This document shows, in pieces, positions 23,536-31,152 of a DNA stretch of 64,000 bases. The position numbers were made by a program, and so were the translations under genes. The DNA comes from a virus, in IMG/VR virus record IMGVR_UViG_3300031884_000002, positions 124,001-188,000 of that record. One strand, written 5' to 3'. A model generated the notes under the pieces. It worked only from the letters and a program-made list of their open reading frames with translations, had not been told where the DNA came from and ran no database searches. Each line of letters starts with the position of its first letter. The stretch's first letter is position 1.

Positions 23536-24617
23536 ATTTTATAAAATTTTTTCATTAATTCACTAGCATGTTCTAGGTCTGGCAATCCCCATTCACTTTC
23601 ACTGGTATATATATTTGAAAACGATTCCATTCCTTCTACTTTCCCCATTTTATATTTAACCAATCCATTATAATTAAATCCAAGATAATCTATCTGTCCT
23701 CCGTAACCAGTACAAATAATTTCATTATTATAATGAAAAGCGTCAAATATAGTAAGTCCAAATCCTTCTGATTTAGTTAAACTAACATAACAATCTCCCA
23801 ATGAATGTAATGCTAATATTTCATCACTACTTAGGTTATCTAATAGACATATTATTTCAGGCGTATTATTATATTGTTTTAATATATCAATTATTAAGGA
23901 TTTACAATACTCTTTATTTTCATTACTATATGATTTATAATGTGTTTTTAATATCAATCGGACATTATCTTGCCGATTAAATGTTTTACAATATGTATGA
24001 ATTAAATCAGATATGCCTTTACGAGCATTCAACTCACCAATGGAATAAAACGTGTATTTATCATGAGACGTAATTTCTTTATTCGTTATACTATCAGTTA
24101 ATTTAATAGTAGATTTATCGGGAAGTTTTTTAGGAAGAAATATATGAGGAACTACTTTAATAGGAATAGTTACTCCTGAATCTTTAAATGCCGCTTTATT
24201 ATATTGTGAAGGACACCATACTTCATTTACGGTTGAGTTTATACTATTAACCCATTGAGTAGGAAGTATATTAGTTTCCCAAGTACAATATCCGTATACT
24301 GATTTATCCTTTAATTTATTCTTTTTATCTATCCAAAACTTGGTCCATAAATCAGGAGTACTATGTAATATAGCCATATTATATTCTTTTATATCTTTAT
24401 ATATTAAAGATTTTATAACTATATCGTAAACATCATCACTATTTAACTTTGAGTCATCGAAATATAATGGTTCCCATGTTATAGGTATTCCTCTTGAGAA
24501 ATAATTAAATAAATATCCTTTTGCAGCCTGTGCATAACCGCTAGTTCCGTACTGCCCATAATATAATATTCCACGTATCAATGAACTTGATACTATGGAT
24601 AAAGTAGCATTAATCAT
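23532..24617 (-). CDS. GT4-type glycosyltransferase
   Basis: The 361-residue protein has YYGQYGTSGYAQAAKGYL near the N-terminus, a VPHIFLP linker near residue 155, SIGELNARKGISDLI, and the donor-site YVSLTKSEGFGLTIFDAF near residue 280, all in the GT4 arrangement (GT-B fold, E-x7-E-like glutamate). It overlaps its neighbours by four and eight bases. The upstream neighbour is an inserted GIY-YIG endonuclease, with no sign that this gene has been cut. Confidence 0.75.
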   Translation of the reverse strand: MINATLSIVSSSLIRGILYYGQYGTSGYAQAAKGYLFNYFSRGIPITWEPLYFDDSKLNSDDVYDIVIKSLIYKDIKEYNMAILHSTPDLWTKFWIDKKNKLKDKSVYGYCTWETNILPTQWVNSINSTVNEVWCPSQYNKAAFKDSGVTIPIKVVPHIFLPKKLPDKSTIKLTDSITNKEITSHDKYTFYSIGELNARKGISDLIHTYCKTFNRQDNVRLILKTHYKSYSNENKEYCKSLIIDILKQYNNTPEIICLLDNLSSDEILALHSLGDCYVSLTKSEGFGLTIFDAFHYNNEIICTGYGGQIDYLGFNYNGLVKYKMGKVEGMESFSNIYTSESEWGLPDLEHASELMKKFYKI

Positions 24618-25395
24618 TATTTAATTTATGTTCTTCTAAATATTTTTTTCTAGCATTATATGCTTCTTCTTCTGTTAAAAATGTTCCTAATTCAATATAT
24701 TTTCTATTTATATAAACATAAGATCTCCAAGGAAGTTTACTTCTTTTAGTAGATTTGCATACTCCAGTATATTGGGAAGAAGACTTAAATTTTTTACAAA
24801 ACTCTATAAAAAATTGTTTTAAGTTTATATTTCTATAAACTGATAATTTATCTGAAAAATTAAGTTTACAGTTTAACCCATATAAATAGAGAGCAACTTT
24901 ATCATATGCCTCAGCAGCTTCAATTTCAGAATGAAAATAATGACGATAATTCTTTTTATTCTTATATATTTTAACCTCAAAATGAGTATCTCCTTTTACG
25001 TCCCGGCGTTGATGAACTCCTATATACTTAGATGATGAATTTTTATTTTTAGAATGATTTCCTTGATTTAACTTACTTAATGTATTTTTTGTAATTTCAC
25101 TCATAACTTCATTTCCATATGTTCCTAAATTTAGGTTATATCCAGTAGGAGCCAATGAATTATATTTTAATATAAAAGTCTTTTCTTTTTCACATACATC
25201 TATAAAATTATTAGTAGTATATATAATTTCTTTACTAAAATTATGTTCTCCGTATTTTCGTAATGCTCGTGATAAATATGAATTAGAATATGGACTCCTA
25301 TGAGTCTTCATACGAACATTTAATGTATTTTTAGTTCTTCCTATGTATAATTTTCCATTTATTTTATTTTGTAATTTATATATTTTATGTTCCAT
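24610..25395 (-). CDS. GIY-YIG homing endonuclease with two AP2 domains
   Basis: The 261-residue protein begins with the GIY-YIG module (KIYKLQNKINGKLYIGRTK, catalytic region residues 1-90) and continues with two AP2-like DNA-binding repeats (SKYIGVHQRRD...YDKVALYLYG; SQYTGVCKSTKR...LEEHK). This is a classic phage homing endonuclease layout. It sits between the glycan cassette and a replication block, with an ATATTTATA element directly upstream. Confidence 0.85.
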   Translation of the reverse strand: MEHKIYKLQNKINGKLYIGRTKNTLNVRMKTHRSPYSNSYLSRALRKYGEHNFSKEIIYTTNNFIDVCEKEKTFILKYNSLAPTGYNLNLGTYGNEVMSEITKNTLSKLNQGNHSKNKNSSSKYIGVHQRRDVKGDTHFEVKIYKNKKNYRHYFHSEIEAAEAYDKVALYLYGLNCKLNFSDKLSVYRNINLKQFFIEFCKKFKSSSQYTGVCKSTKRSKLPWRSYVYINRKYIELGTFLTEEEAYNARKKYLEEHKLNND

Positions 25396-25401
25396 ACATA
25401 C

Positions 25402-25410
25402 TATAAATAT
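25402..25410 (-). promoter_or_regulatory. ATATTTATA promoter-like element
   Basis: Minus-sense ATATTTATA, 6 bases before the GIY-YIG ATG at 25395. Confidence 0.4.
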
Positions 25411-25477
25411 AGTACAATATGGAAAAAATATAAATTATTTTTATGAATTTATTATATGTAATGACCCAACGTTTAAA

Positions 25478-25717
25478 TTAGTTGGCTTTATTTCCATTTT
25501 GGTCTACTAAAGTGAAAAAATAAGAACACCCAGCCGCCTGAGAGAACTCGATAACATTTTTGCGTTCCACCATAGGCACATAATTTACCTTAAGTTCAAT
25601 AGTAGGGAGTCCACTATCTTCGTGTTTGGGATATACTACTACATCTCTAAACCATTCTCTAGAACCAAATACTTTAAGTGTATTTTCCAATATTAGATTT
25701 ACTCGTTCTTTTGTCAT
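25478..25717 (-). CDS. hypothetical protein, 79 aa
   Basis: Follows the clamp loader gene by 5 bases. The product is mixed alpha/beta (VNLILENTLKVFG; IELKVNYVPM). In T4 the gp44 gene is followed by gp62 and regA, but this sequence resembles neither in a way I can defend. Function unknown. Confidence 0.5.
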   Translation of the reverse strand: MTKERVNLILENTLKVFGSREWFRDVVVYPKHEDSGLPTIELKVNYVPMVERKNVIEFSQAAGCSYFFTLVDQNGNKAN

Positions 25718-25722
25718 ATATT

Positions 25723-26679
25723 TTATTTTATTGTCTTTAATATTTTGTGAATTGTTGCTACAAATGTTATTTCTCGTTCAAATACTAATGTACTTTGATA
25801 AACTGCATCGGCTAAAATTAAAATAACATCGGGCGACTTATCTCCACTATAAGTATCGACTACTTCAAATAAATACTTATATACTTCTCCATAATTAGAA
25901 AACGAAGCGTCTGCCACCAGTTGTCGTATCTCAGTAAATGCTTTCCAATTTGACGGAGATTGTTTTATTAACTCTACCAATTTTAATTTATAGTCATAAT
26001 CAATGGATGATACATTTGAAATCTTAAGTTCAGTTCCATCTATACATTGTTGAGCGTAATTGATTATTTTTCTTAAATCGGGAAAATAAGATTTTACTAT
26101 AAACGCAACCGATTCATTCTTAAATGTAATTTTTTCAAGTGTTAATATCTTAATTAAATGTTTCATTACTGCCACTTTATCCATCGGTTTAACTTCAAAC
26201 GACTGACAACGAGAACGAATTGCTTCTATAACTTTGTCTTGGTTATTAGAAGTTAAAATAAATCTAACGGAAGCCGAATATGTCTCCATTAGATTTTTAA
26301 GCATACATTGTGCTTCAGGAGAAACTCGTTCAAACTCATCTAAAAATATTATTTTAAGAGGTTGAAATCCAGTTGTCATTGCAAAATCTTGCACTTTATT
26401 ACGCATCGAGTCAATACCAGTTTCATCCGATGCGTTTACCATCAATGAATCACATGGAATATTTTTAATCAGTAATTTAGCAAGGCTGGTTTTACCTGTT
26501 CCGGGGCTTCCGTATAGTAATATCTGCGGTATTTCTTTTTTATCAAGCCACATTCGTATAGATTTAAGTAAATCTTCATTTCCTATGAAATCTTCAATTT
26601 TAAGTGGTCTATATTTCTCCACCCATAAAGATGAAGTTTTACTTACGTCAATTTCTTCTTCAAATTCAAATTTAATCAT
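25723..26679 (-). CDS. AAA+ clamp loader, gp44/RFC-like large subunit
   Basis: The 318-residue protein has a replication-factor-C-type start (LWVEKYRPLKIEDFIGNEDL), Walker A GSPGTGKTS (near residue 57), Walker B IIFLDEFERV (near 109), a sensor-1 region FILTSNNQDKV and an SRC arginine finger (AIRSRCQSF). It loads the sliding clamp (28192-28938) on DNA as a multimer with a gp62-like partner, probably 62948-63487. Function is well supported. Confidence 0.85.
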   Translation of the reverse strand: MIKFEFEEEIDVSKTSSLWVEKYRPLKIEDFIGNEDLLKSIRMWLDKKEIPQILLYGSPGTGKTSLAKLLIKNIPCDSLMVNASDETGIDSMRNKVQDFAMTTGFQPLKIIFLDEFERVSPEAQCMLKNLMETYSASVRFILTSNNQDKVIEAIRSRCQSFEVKPMDKVAVMKHLIKILTLEKITFKNESVAFIVKSYFPDLRKIINYAQQCIDGTELKISNVSSIDYDYKLKLVELIKQSPSNWKAFTEIRQLVADASFSNYGEVYKYLFEVVDTYSGDKSPDVILILADAVYQSTLVFEREITFVATIHKILKTIK

Positions 26680-26682
26680 ATA

Positions 26683-26844
26683 TTATGTTTTCCTCCAACT
26701 ATTAAATGGAACGTATAATTTTACATCATCCACAATTCCTGTTTTTTTATCTTCATATTTTATATATGCAGATATGAATGCTCTACTTTTATTTGTAATT
26801 ATAGTTAATCTGGTTCCTTTTTTATTAGATTTTATATTCCACAT
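26683..26844 (-). CDS. small basic protein, 53 aa
   Basis: A 53-residue frame fills the gap between the clamp loader and the zinc protein. Sequence is basic and strand-rich (KKGTRLTIITNKSRAFISAY). It ends 3 bases before the clamp loader ATG, so it is likely co-transcribed. Function unknown. Confidence 0.5.
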   Translation of the reverse strand: MWNIKSNKKGTRLTIITNKSRAFISAYIKYEDKKTGIVDDVKLYVPFNSWRKT

Positions 26845-26854
26845 AAATTATTTA

Positions 26855-27151
26855 TTACATCAATTCAAGGTCAATACACCAATCTTGGATATCATCACAA
26901 GTATGACATACCCAACCCCATTTAGTCGCAACTAAGTTTCGGTCCATACTTACAAATTTTTTATTGAGGTCGTTAAAATCTTCTTCGGTTTCCCTTACTA
27001 ATTTATTGTTTTTAACTACAAATCGAGTATGGTATTTATCCCTACATGGGCCACATGTATAAGGATGTCCTCCTCCATTTTCTTGGTAATCATTTAATTT
27101 TTTAACCAAATCATCAGACCAAGGTGCCGTTACATATTTTATATCACTCAT
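26855..27151 (-). CDS. phage zinc-binding protein with HPYTCG motif
   Basis: The 98-residue protein starts with VTAPWSDDLVKKLNDYQ and GGHPYTCGPCRD, then ends with CHTCDDIQDWC. This TAPW/HPxTCG arrangement with two cysteine pairs is frequent in phages of many hosts but has no established role. A short related start (ITAPWTDDK) appears in the 30285-30545 protein. Confidence 0.6.
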   Translation of the reverse strand: MSDIKYVTAPWSDDLVKKLNDYQENGGGHPYTCGPCRDKYHTRFVVKNNKLVRETEEDFNDLNKKFVSMDRNLVATKWGWVCHTCDDIQDWCIDLELM

Positions 27152-27182
27152 AATCCAAGTTTAATATAAAACTTGTAAAAAA

Positions 27183-28115
27183 TCAACTTATTTTATTTCG
27201 TTTTTCAATATTTCCAATTGATATCATATCTCCATTTTTCCTTGCTATCGCAGTAGTTTCCCATAGTGGTTGTATATTAGTATAGTGAACTGCCTTTAAT
27301 AGTTCTTCCTTATTTGTTAAATCAAAAAAACTAATAGGAATAATATGATCCAAGTTCCATCCGTTTTTTCCATAATTTTCCCAAGTCATTCCCTGTTTAA
27401 ACCTACTTTCAATATATTTTCTAAAATCTGAAATAGAACATCCTAAATCTCTAACTGCCGAACCCAATTTAGCATTACCCATTAAAGCACACCACAATCG
27501 GGTTCTTAAATTACATCCTATTTTAACATTTATGTTATTGTTTCTTCTTAATTTCCGAACTTCATTTATATGAACTCTATTATTTCTATATCGTTTTTTT
27601 ATATGTTCTCTATTTTCCACATAATATATCTTACCGGAATTGGATCGTTTCTCTTTATTTTTAAGATGATATTGTTTGTGATAAATAGACCTCTTTTCTT
27701 TGCGAGTGGACCAATATATTTTGCTTTGTTCTTTAACTTTTTCTTTATTTTTAATATAATAATTATGTCTGTTCTGCTTTATTTTATATTTGTTATTCTT
27801 CTTATAAGTAATAAAATATTCTTTTCGTTTATACTTTGTTTTTTCTCTATATATTTTATTTTTTTCTTTATTTTCTTCTTTATTTTCTTCTTTATTTTTC
27901 AATCTATACTTAATAAAATATTCTTTATTATTTTTTCTATATTCTCGACATCTAATATTATTTTTTTCTTTATTTTTTTGATGATACTTTGCTCTCTTTT
28001 CTTTTGTTGTCAAAATAGTAGAGCATTCTTTTTTTACAACATTTTTCTCTATTTCTGGTGTAATAGTCACGTCTCCATTTTCGTTGGGCGTCTCTAAGTT
28101 GTTCTTTTGTTTCAT
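27183..28115 (-). CDS. HNH homing endonuclease with basic repeats (probably frameshifted)
   Basis: The C-terminal part (from about residue 200) is an HNH nuclease: SRFKQGMTWENYG, WNLDHIIPISFF and NIQPLWETTAIARKNGD. Before it runs a long series of repeats of the type Y-x-K-N-K-E-K, rich in lysine and tyrosine, typical of DNA-contacting arms in such endonucleases. The first 35 residues from ATG 28115 (ENGDVTITPEIEKNVVK) do not look like this repeat. The matching start (MGRKKIYETKEQ) is in another frame at 28134, suggesting a frameshift near 28010-27990. Confidence 0.65.
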   Translation of the reverse strand: MKQKNNLETPNENGDVTITPEIEKNVVKKECSTILTTKEKRAKYHQKNKEKNNIRCREYRKNNKEYFIKYRLKNKEENKEENKEKNKIYREKTKYKRKEYFITYKKNNKYKIKQNRHNYYIKNKEKVKEQSKIYWSTRKEKRSIYHKQYHLKNKEKRSNSGKIYYVENREHIKKRYRNNRVHINEVRKLRRNNNINVKIGCNLRTRLWCALMGNAKLGSAVRDLGCSISDFRKYIESRFKQGMTWENYGKNGWNLDHIIPISFFDLTNKEELLKAVHYTNIQPLWETTAIARKNGDMISIGNIEKRNKIS

Positions 28116-28134
28116 ATATTTTTTTTCTTCCCAT
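27970..28134 (-). CDS. MGRK-type N-terminal segment, out of frame with HNH gene
   Basis: The 54-residue frame from ATG 28134 reads MGRKKIYETKEQLRDAQRKW, then RDYYTRNREKCCKKRMLYYF, and stops. It is the same small basic unit as 11272-11427 and 58311-58463, and it continues the repeat pattern of the HNH gene if one shifts frame near an A-rich run at about 28000. Either the two are a single gene with a frameshift (mutation, programmed, or sequencing error) or this is a separate coupled protein that overlaps the HNH start. Confidence 0.5.
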   Translation of the reverse strand: MGRKKIYETKEQLRDAQRKWRRDYYTRNREKCCKKRMLYYFDNKRKESKVSSKK

Positions 28135-28148
28135 AATTAGGTTATCCT

Positions 28149-28157
28149 TATAAATAT
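28149..28157 (-). promoter_or_regulatory. ATATTTATA promoter-like element
   Basis: Minus-sense ATATTTATA, 14 bases before the MGRK ATG at 28134; supports that ATG as the true start of this unit. Confidence 0.35.
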
Positions 28158-28191
28158 ATAACAAACAACATAAAAATCCAAACATTTACAT

Positions 28192-28938
28192 TTATTTTGT
28201 ATTACTGAATTGATAGTAATTACAGTCGAATAAATCACTGGAAAATGATAATTTAATTAAACCTCCCTCATTTTCATATATTTCCATAATACCACCCGAC
28301 ATATCAGTATTATTACGGTAACTTTCTGCTAATTGAGTAACTGGAAATTGTAATCCCTTACTTAATTTTGTATTTATAATTGCAGACGGAGGAGATATTC
28401 TAATCTTATTAGAATTAGAAGTTAAATAACCAAATACAAACTCAACTTTTTCTTTCTTATTCATTGCTACAGAAAATAATGCAGTTTCATCCAATGCAAC
28501 CTTTGCCTTTAAAAATTGCTTGGTAAAATCATCGGAAAAAGGAATAACTACATTTGGAGTTCCTATATCACCAAGTCCAATAGGAGTTTTAGGTATTGCA
28601 ATCGGGTCTGCCGCCCCGTAATACGTCTCCACATCATCCGATGCGAAATTAAGTCCTAATACCTTGTCTCCATTAAGATTTAATGATAATTTGATTTCAT
28701 CGGTAAATGGAGAAATAATTGCTTTAAGTTTTTCACAATCCCCCGCACAGATTACAGCATCATTTGGTCCTAATTCATTAAAATTTTTAAGAATGACATC
28801 ACTTAAAAATGACATATTATCTGCGGTGGCTCTTGTATGTAATATATTTTTACAAACTATATATTTAATTTTAGCCTTTGATATTATCTTACCAAGACTA
28901 AACTTTTTAATATAACTGTCCAATATTTCTTTTTTCAT
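28192..28938 (-). CDS. sliding clamp, gp45-like (probable)
   Basis: The 248-residue length is close to T4 gp45 (228). The sequence alternates strands and helices as in PCNA-type clamps, with NMSFLSDVILKNFNELGPND, an acidic stretch of exposed loops, and a second half (FLKAKVALDETALFSVAMNK) that repeats the pattern. Gene order clamp, then (inserted endonuclease), then clamp loader agrees with T4-like phages. Identification is by pattern and neighbourhood and not by a single decisive motif. Confidence 0.65.
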   Translation of the reverse strand: MKKEILDSYIKKFSLGKIISKAKIKYIVCKNILHTRATADNMSFLSDVILKNFNELGPNDAVICAGDCEKLKAIISPFTDEIKLSLNLNGDKVLGLNFASDDVETYYGAADPIAIPKTPIGLGDIGTPNVVIPFSDDFTKQFLKAKVALDETALFSVAMNKKEKVEFVFGYLTSNSNKIRISPPSAIINTKLSKGLQFPVTQLAESYRNNTDMSGGIMEIYENEGGLIKLSFSSDLFDCNYYQFSNTK

Positions 28939-28946
28939 TTCACTAT

Positions 28947-28974
28947 ATTATATCAGGTTTATTTTTACTGTAAA
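28947..28974 (-). promoter_or_regulatory. TTTACA-N16-TATAAT promoter of the clamp gene
   Basis: Minus-sense TTTACA (28974-28969) and TATAAT (28952-28947), 16 apart; the clamp ATG at 28938 lies 8 bases beyond. Confidence 0.7.
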
Positions 28975-28980
28975 GTTATT

Positions 28981-29202
28981 TTAACCCCAATACTCATATG
29001 GATTTAAATCATCCGTAGAAGTTATACCTTTAATATAAATACGAGCAACCGTTCTATCATTATCTTTAGATGTTAATTTAGCATATAAAAACGCAATATT
29101 ATCATCAATAACAACTCTGACATTAGACCACATGGGACGTTTAAGTTCCCACCATTCTTTTATTATTTGATTAGTAATAACCCCTTCCCGGAAGATACAC
29201 AT
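28981..29202 (-). CDS. hypothetical protein, 73 aa
   Basis: Starts inside the end of the upstream gene (32-base overlap). Strand-rich product (VRVVIDDNIAFLYAKL) ending NPYEYWG. No family recognised. A GTG inside could be the true start. Confidence 0.5.
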   Translation of the reverse strand: MCIFREGVITNQIIKEWWELKRPMWSNVRVVIDDNIAFLYAKLTSKDNDRTVARIYIKGITSTDDLNPYEYWG

Positions 29203-29776
29203 ACATTCCTAAATTGCGAAGATGATAATAATTACGCATACCAGTATCAAAATCATAATCATTAGAACTTCGGTCTTTTTTAAAATAAAGACCTTTCACT
29301 TTACATTCGGAAATAGTAAATCCAGCATTCCAATTTTTAGGATTCCATCCATCATCTGCTTTCTCGTAATCAAACTTGGTGAATGTATCATCAAGTCCAA
29401 TATAAAGCGTATATGCTTTCCATTGAAACTCTTTAAAAGAATCATCGATAGAAACTTTACCAAATATTTCATTAGTTGGAGATGTTAAATTACCAATATT
29501 CATTGAAATATCTGTTAGAACTCCTATTTTTCTTGCTGCTTCATATTCTTCGGGTTTCCATGTAGTATAATGATTTGGAAGAGTTAATTCTTTATATTTT
29601 TTCCAATCTTCTTCATCTGCTGGAATAAGGTCAATTACACGTTTTCCTTTTAAGGCTAATAATTGCTCGTATATACTATCTCTTGCCGAAGTTGAAATAT
29701 ATACTTTATCACCTTCCCAACTTGGAAGTGATATTGGAGCATGGTCCGATAGTAATTTTCTCCATTCAATAATCAT
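29171..29776 (-). CDS. hypothetical protein, 201 aa
   Basis: Overlaps the upstream stop (ATGA). Many aromatic residues (DDGWNPKNWNAGF, RNYYHLRNLGMYVYLPG) suggest a compact alpha/beta protein. I do not recognise the family. It lies in a coupled run between the clamp and the polymerase genes. Confidence 0.5.
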   Translation of the reverse strand: MIIEWRKLLSDHAPISLPSWEGDKVYISTSARDSIYEQLLALKGKRVIDLIPADEEDWKKYKELTLPNHYTTWKPEEYEAARKIGVLTDISMNIGNLTSPTNEIFGKVSIDDSFKEFQWKAYTLYIGLDDTFTKFDYEKADDGWNPKNWNAGFTISECKVKGLYFKKDRSSNDYDFDTGMRNYYHLRNLGMYVYLPGRGYY

Positions 29777-30114
29777 ATAGGCGTTAATGTAGCAGTTTCC
29801 TCTATCTTCATATATTCAGACAGATATACTTTTGAAGTACTATGTTCTTTCATTCGTATATTCTTTATTTTAATAGGAATAACATATCTATTTTCTTTTT
29901 TCTTAAACTTTCGAGAATACTGTAAGCATTCAACCAAAGTTCCCAGTGAATGGAAGCCGCTTAAATATTTCTTACCATTAACTCCTTCACTAACCATTTT
30001 AATATTTGCTTTAATCCATTTGTTTATAGGAAGTATTCGAGAACCATTTATTCCGTGAAATAAGGTTTTCAAGTTTCCGTGGTTATCCATCTCTACTAAT
30101 CTATATGTTCTCAT
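29773..30114 (-). CDS. conserved phage-type hypothetical protein, 113 aa
   Basis: Contains TLFHGINGSRILPINKWIKA and KKYLSGFHSLGT, a HG-NGSR ... SGFH pattern found in small phage proteins of unknown role. Coupled to the following gene by a four-base overlap. No catalytic motif evident. Confidence 0.55.
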   Translation of the reverse strand: MRTYRLVEMDNHGNLKTLFHGINGSRILPINKWIKANIKMVSEGVNGKKYLSGFHSLGTLVECLQYSRKFKKKENRYVIPIKIKNIRMKEHSTSKVYLSEYMKIEETATLTPI

Positions 30115-30123
30115 ATTGTATAA

Positions 30124-30288
30124 TCAAGGTAAAGGATGATACTGTTCTAATAATTGCGTTAAAAAATATCTATCAAATATAATCATACTTAAAATTATTA
30201 CTAATACATATATTATAACTTTAAGTGTTAATTTAATATTTTGAATCCACCACCATTGTTTAATTTTTTTAGATTTGTCTGTCTTCAT
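30124..30288 (-). CDS. single-helix membrane protein, 54 aa
   Basis: ATG 30288 overlaps the upstream TGA (ATGA). The 54-residue product has a basic, tryptophan-rich start (MKTDKSKKIKQWWW) and one transmembrane helix (VIIYVLVIILSMIIF), then a short tail. Topology suggests an inner-membrane protein with a short cytoplasmic arm. Confidence 0.55.
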   Translation of the reverse strand: MKTDKSKKIKQWWWIQNIKLTLKVIIYVLVIILSMIIFDRYFLTQLLEQYHPLP

Positions 30289-30545
30289 ATTGTATAATCT
30301 TTATAAGGTAATTTTTTCTCCCATATTCTATATGCTTCTTCTGCTAATTTATCATCTGTCCAAGGAGCAGTAATCAAAGATAATTCTTTCAATGGCTTAT
30401 GCTCATATCGCTTTAATCTTTTAGATTTTCCACCACAATATTCAAACACATATTCTGGTCTCATATCTTTTCCTTTACAATCATACGCAATGTAATATGC
30501 ACCAGACCATTCCATACCAAATATTCTATGTATTTTCATATACAT
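30285..30545 (-). CDS. hypothetical protein, 86 aa
   Basis: Begins in an overlap with the upstream gene. It carries YIAYDCKGKDMRPEYVFEYC and ends with LITAPWTDDKLAEEAYRIW; the last part resembles the start of the 26855-27151 protein. Role unknown. Confidence 0.5.
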   Translation of the reverse strand: MYMKIHRIFGMEWSGAYYIAYDCKGKDMRPEYVFEYCGGKSKRLKRYEHKPLKELSLITAPWTDDKLAEEAYRIWEKKLPYKDYTI

Positions 30546-30940
30546 TTATCCTGTGCTTCTTTTAATCCACAGTCGCATAATATGGCACTTCCCCACATCG
30601 TATCTTCCTTCCATCCTAACTCTTTAAGCATTTGTAATTGTTCTTCATTTGTTCTATATGCTAAATCCTTACATATTCCTTCATATTTTCTAATCCAACA
30701 ATTAGGTCTATGAATAGGACGTTTAGTAGCCCACATAGCGAATGCTCCAACTATATCTTTTTTAAGAGTCCATTGGTCTTTTTTATTATTCCATTCATCA
30801 TCTCCCTTTAATCTATCGAATGTTTTCGGCATATTATTTATAGCAGAAGTAAGTTCATTCATACATGCCGGATTTAAATATCCTTCATCAGTTAATAATG
30901 GTTGTTGTATAATTTCGTCGTATTTTATTTCTTTATTCAT
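30536..30940 (-). CDS. hypothetical protein, 134 aa
   Basis: A mostly helical protein with tryptophans and cysteines (AMWATKRPIHRPNCWIRKYE; AILCDCGLKEAQDKC). Overlaps both neighbours by a few bases. No family recognised. Confidence 0.5.
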   Translation of the reverse strand: MNKEIKYDEIIQQPLLTDEGYLNPACMNELTSAINNMPKTFDRLKGDDEWNNKKDQWTLKKDIVGAFAMWATKRPIHRPNCWIRKYEGICKDLAYRTNEEQLQMLKELGWKEDTMWGSAILCDCGLKEAQDKCI

Positions 30941-31152
30941 AAATTTAATATATTTTTAAGTATCTCTGGTATTTTCTTTATATTGTAATATGGGATTCGT
31001 AACAAGTCAATTTTATTTATTTTGGCATATTCATTTTTCATCTTATCATGTTTTCGTAATCGTTTAAATTCAACTTTAGTAAATTTATGTTTTCCAACTC
31101 TAATTCCATCGTAATGTTGTGCGCCCCCTATCCCTTTAGGGTAGGGGAGCAT
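30937..31152 (-). pseudogene. C-terminal remnant of a homing endonuclease behind the polymerase gene
   Basis: The 71 codons start directly after the polymerase stop and read like an endonuclease tail: KFTKVEFKRLRKHDKMKNEY, then DLLRIPYYNIKKIPEILKNI. This D-x-K-N-E-Y ... L-R-I-P-Y pattern is the usual end of phage seg/Vsr-like endonucleases. The nuclease core is missing. The ATG lies next to a GC-rich hairpin, so it may not be translated. Confidence 0.55.
31125..31147 (-). other. GC-rich hairpin after the DNA polymerase gene
   Basis: CCCCTA-T-CCC (31125-31134) pairs with GGG-TAGGGG (31139-31147) around a TTTA loop with one bulge. Nine G-C-rich pairs stand out in this AT-rich genome. It begins 6 bases after the polymerase stop and has no T run, so it is not a normal terminator. 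Confidence 0.6.

Noticed and set aside
27570-28097. 175-residue plus-strand frame rich in I, F and S
   Set aside because: It is the antisense of the lysine-rich repeats in the HNH gene; composition is an artefact.
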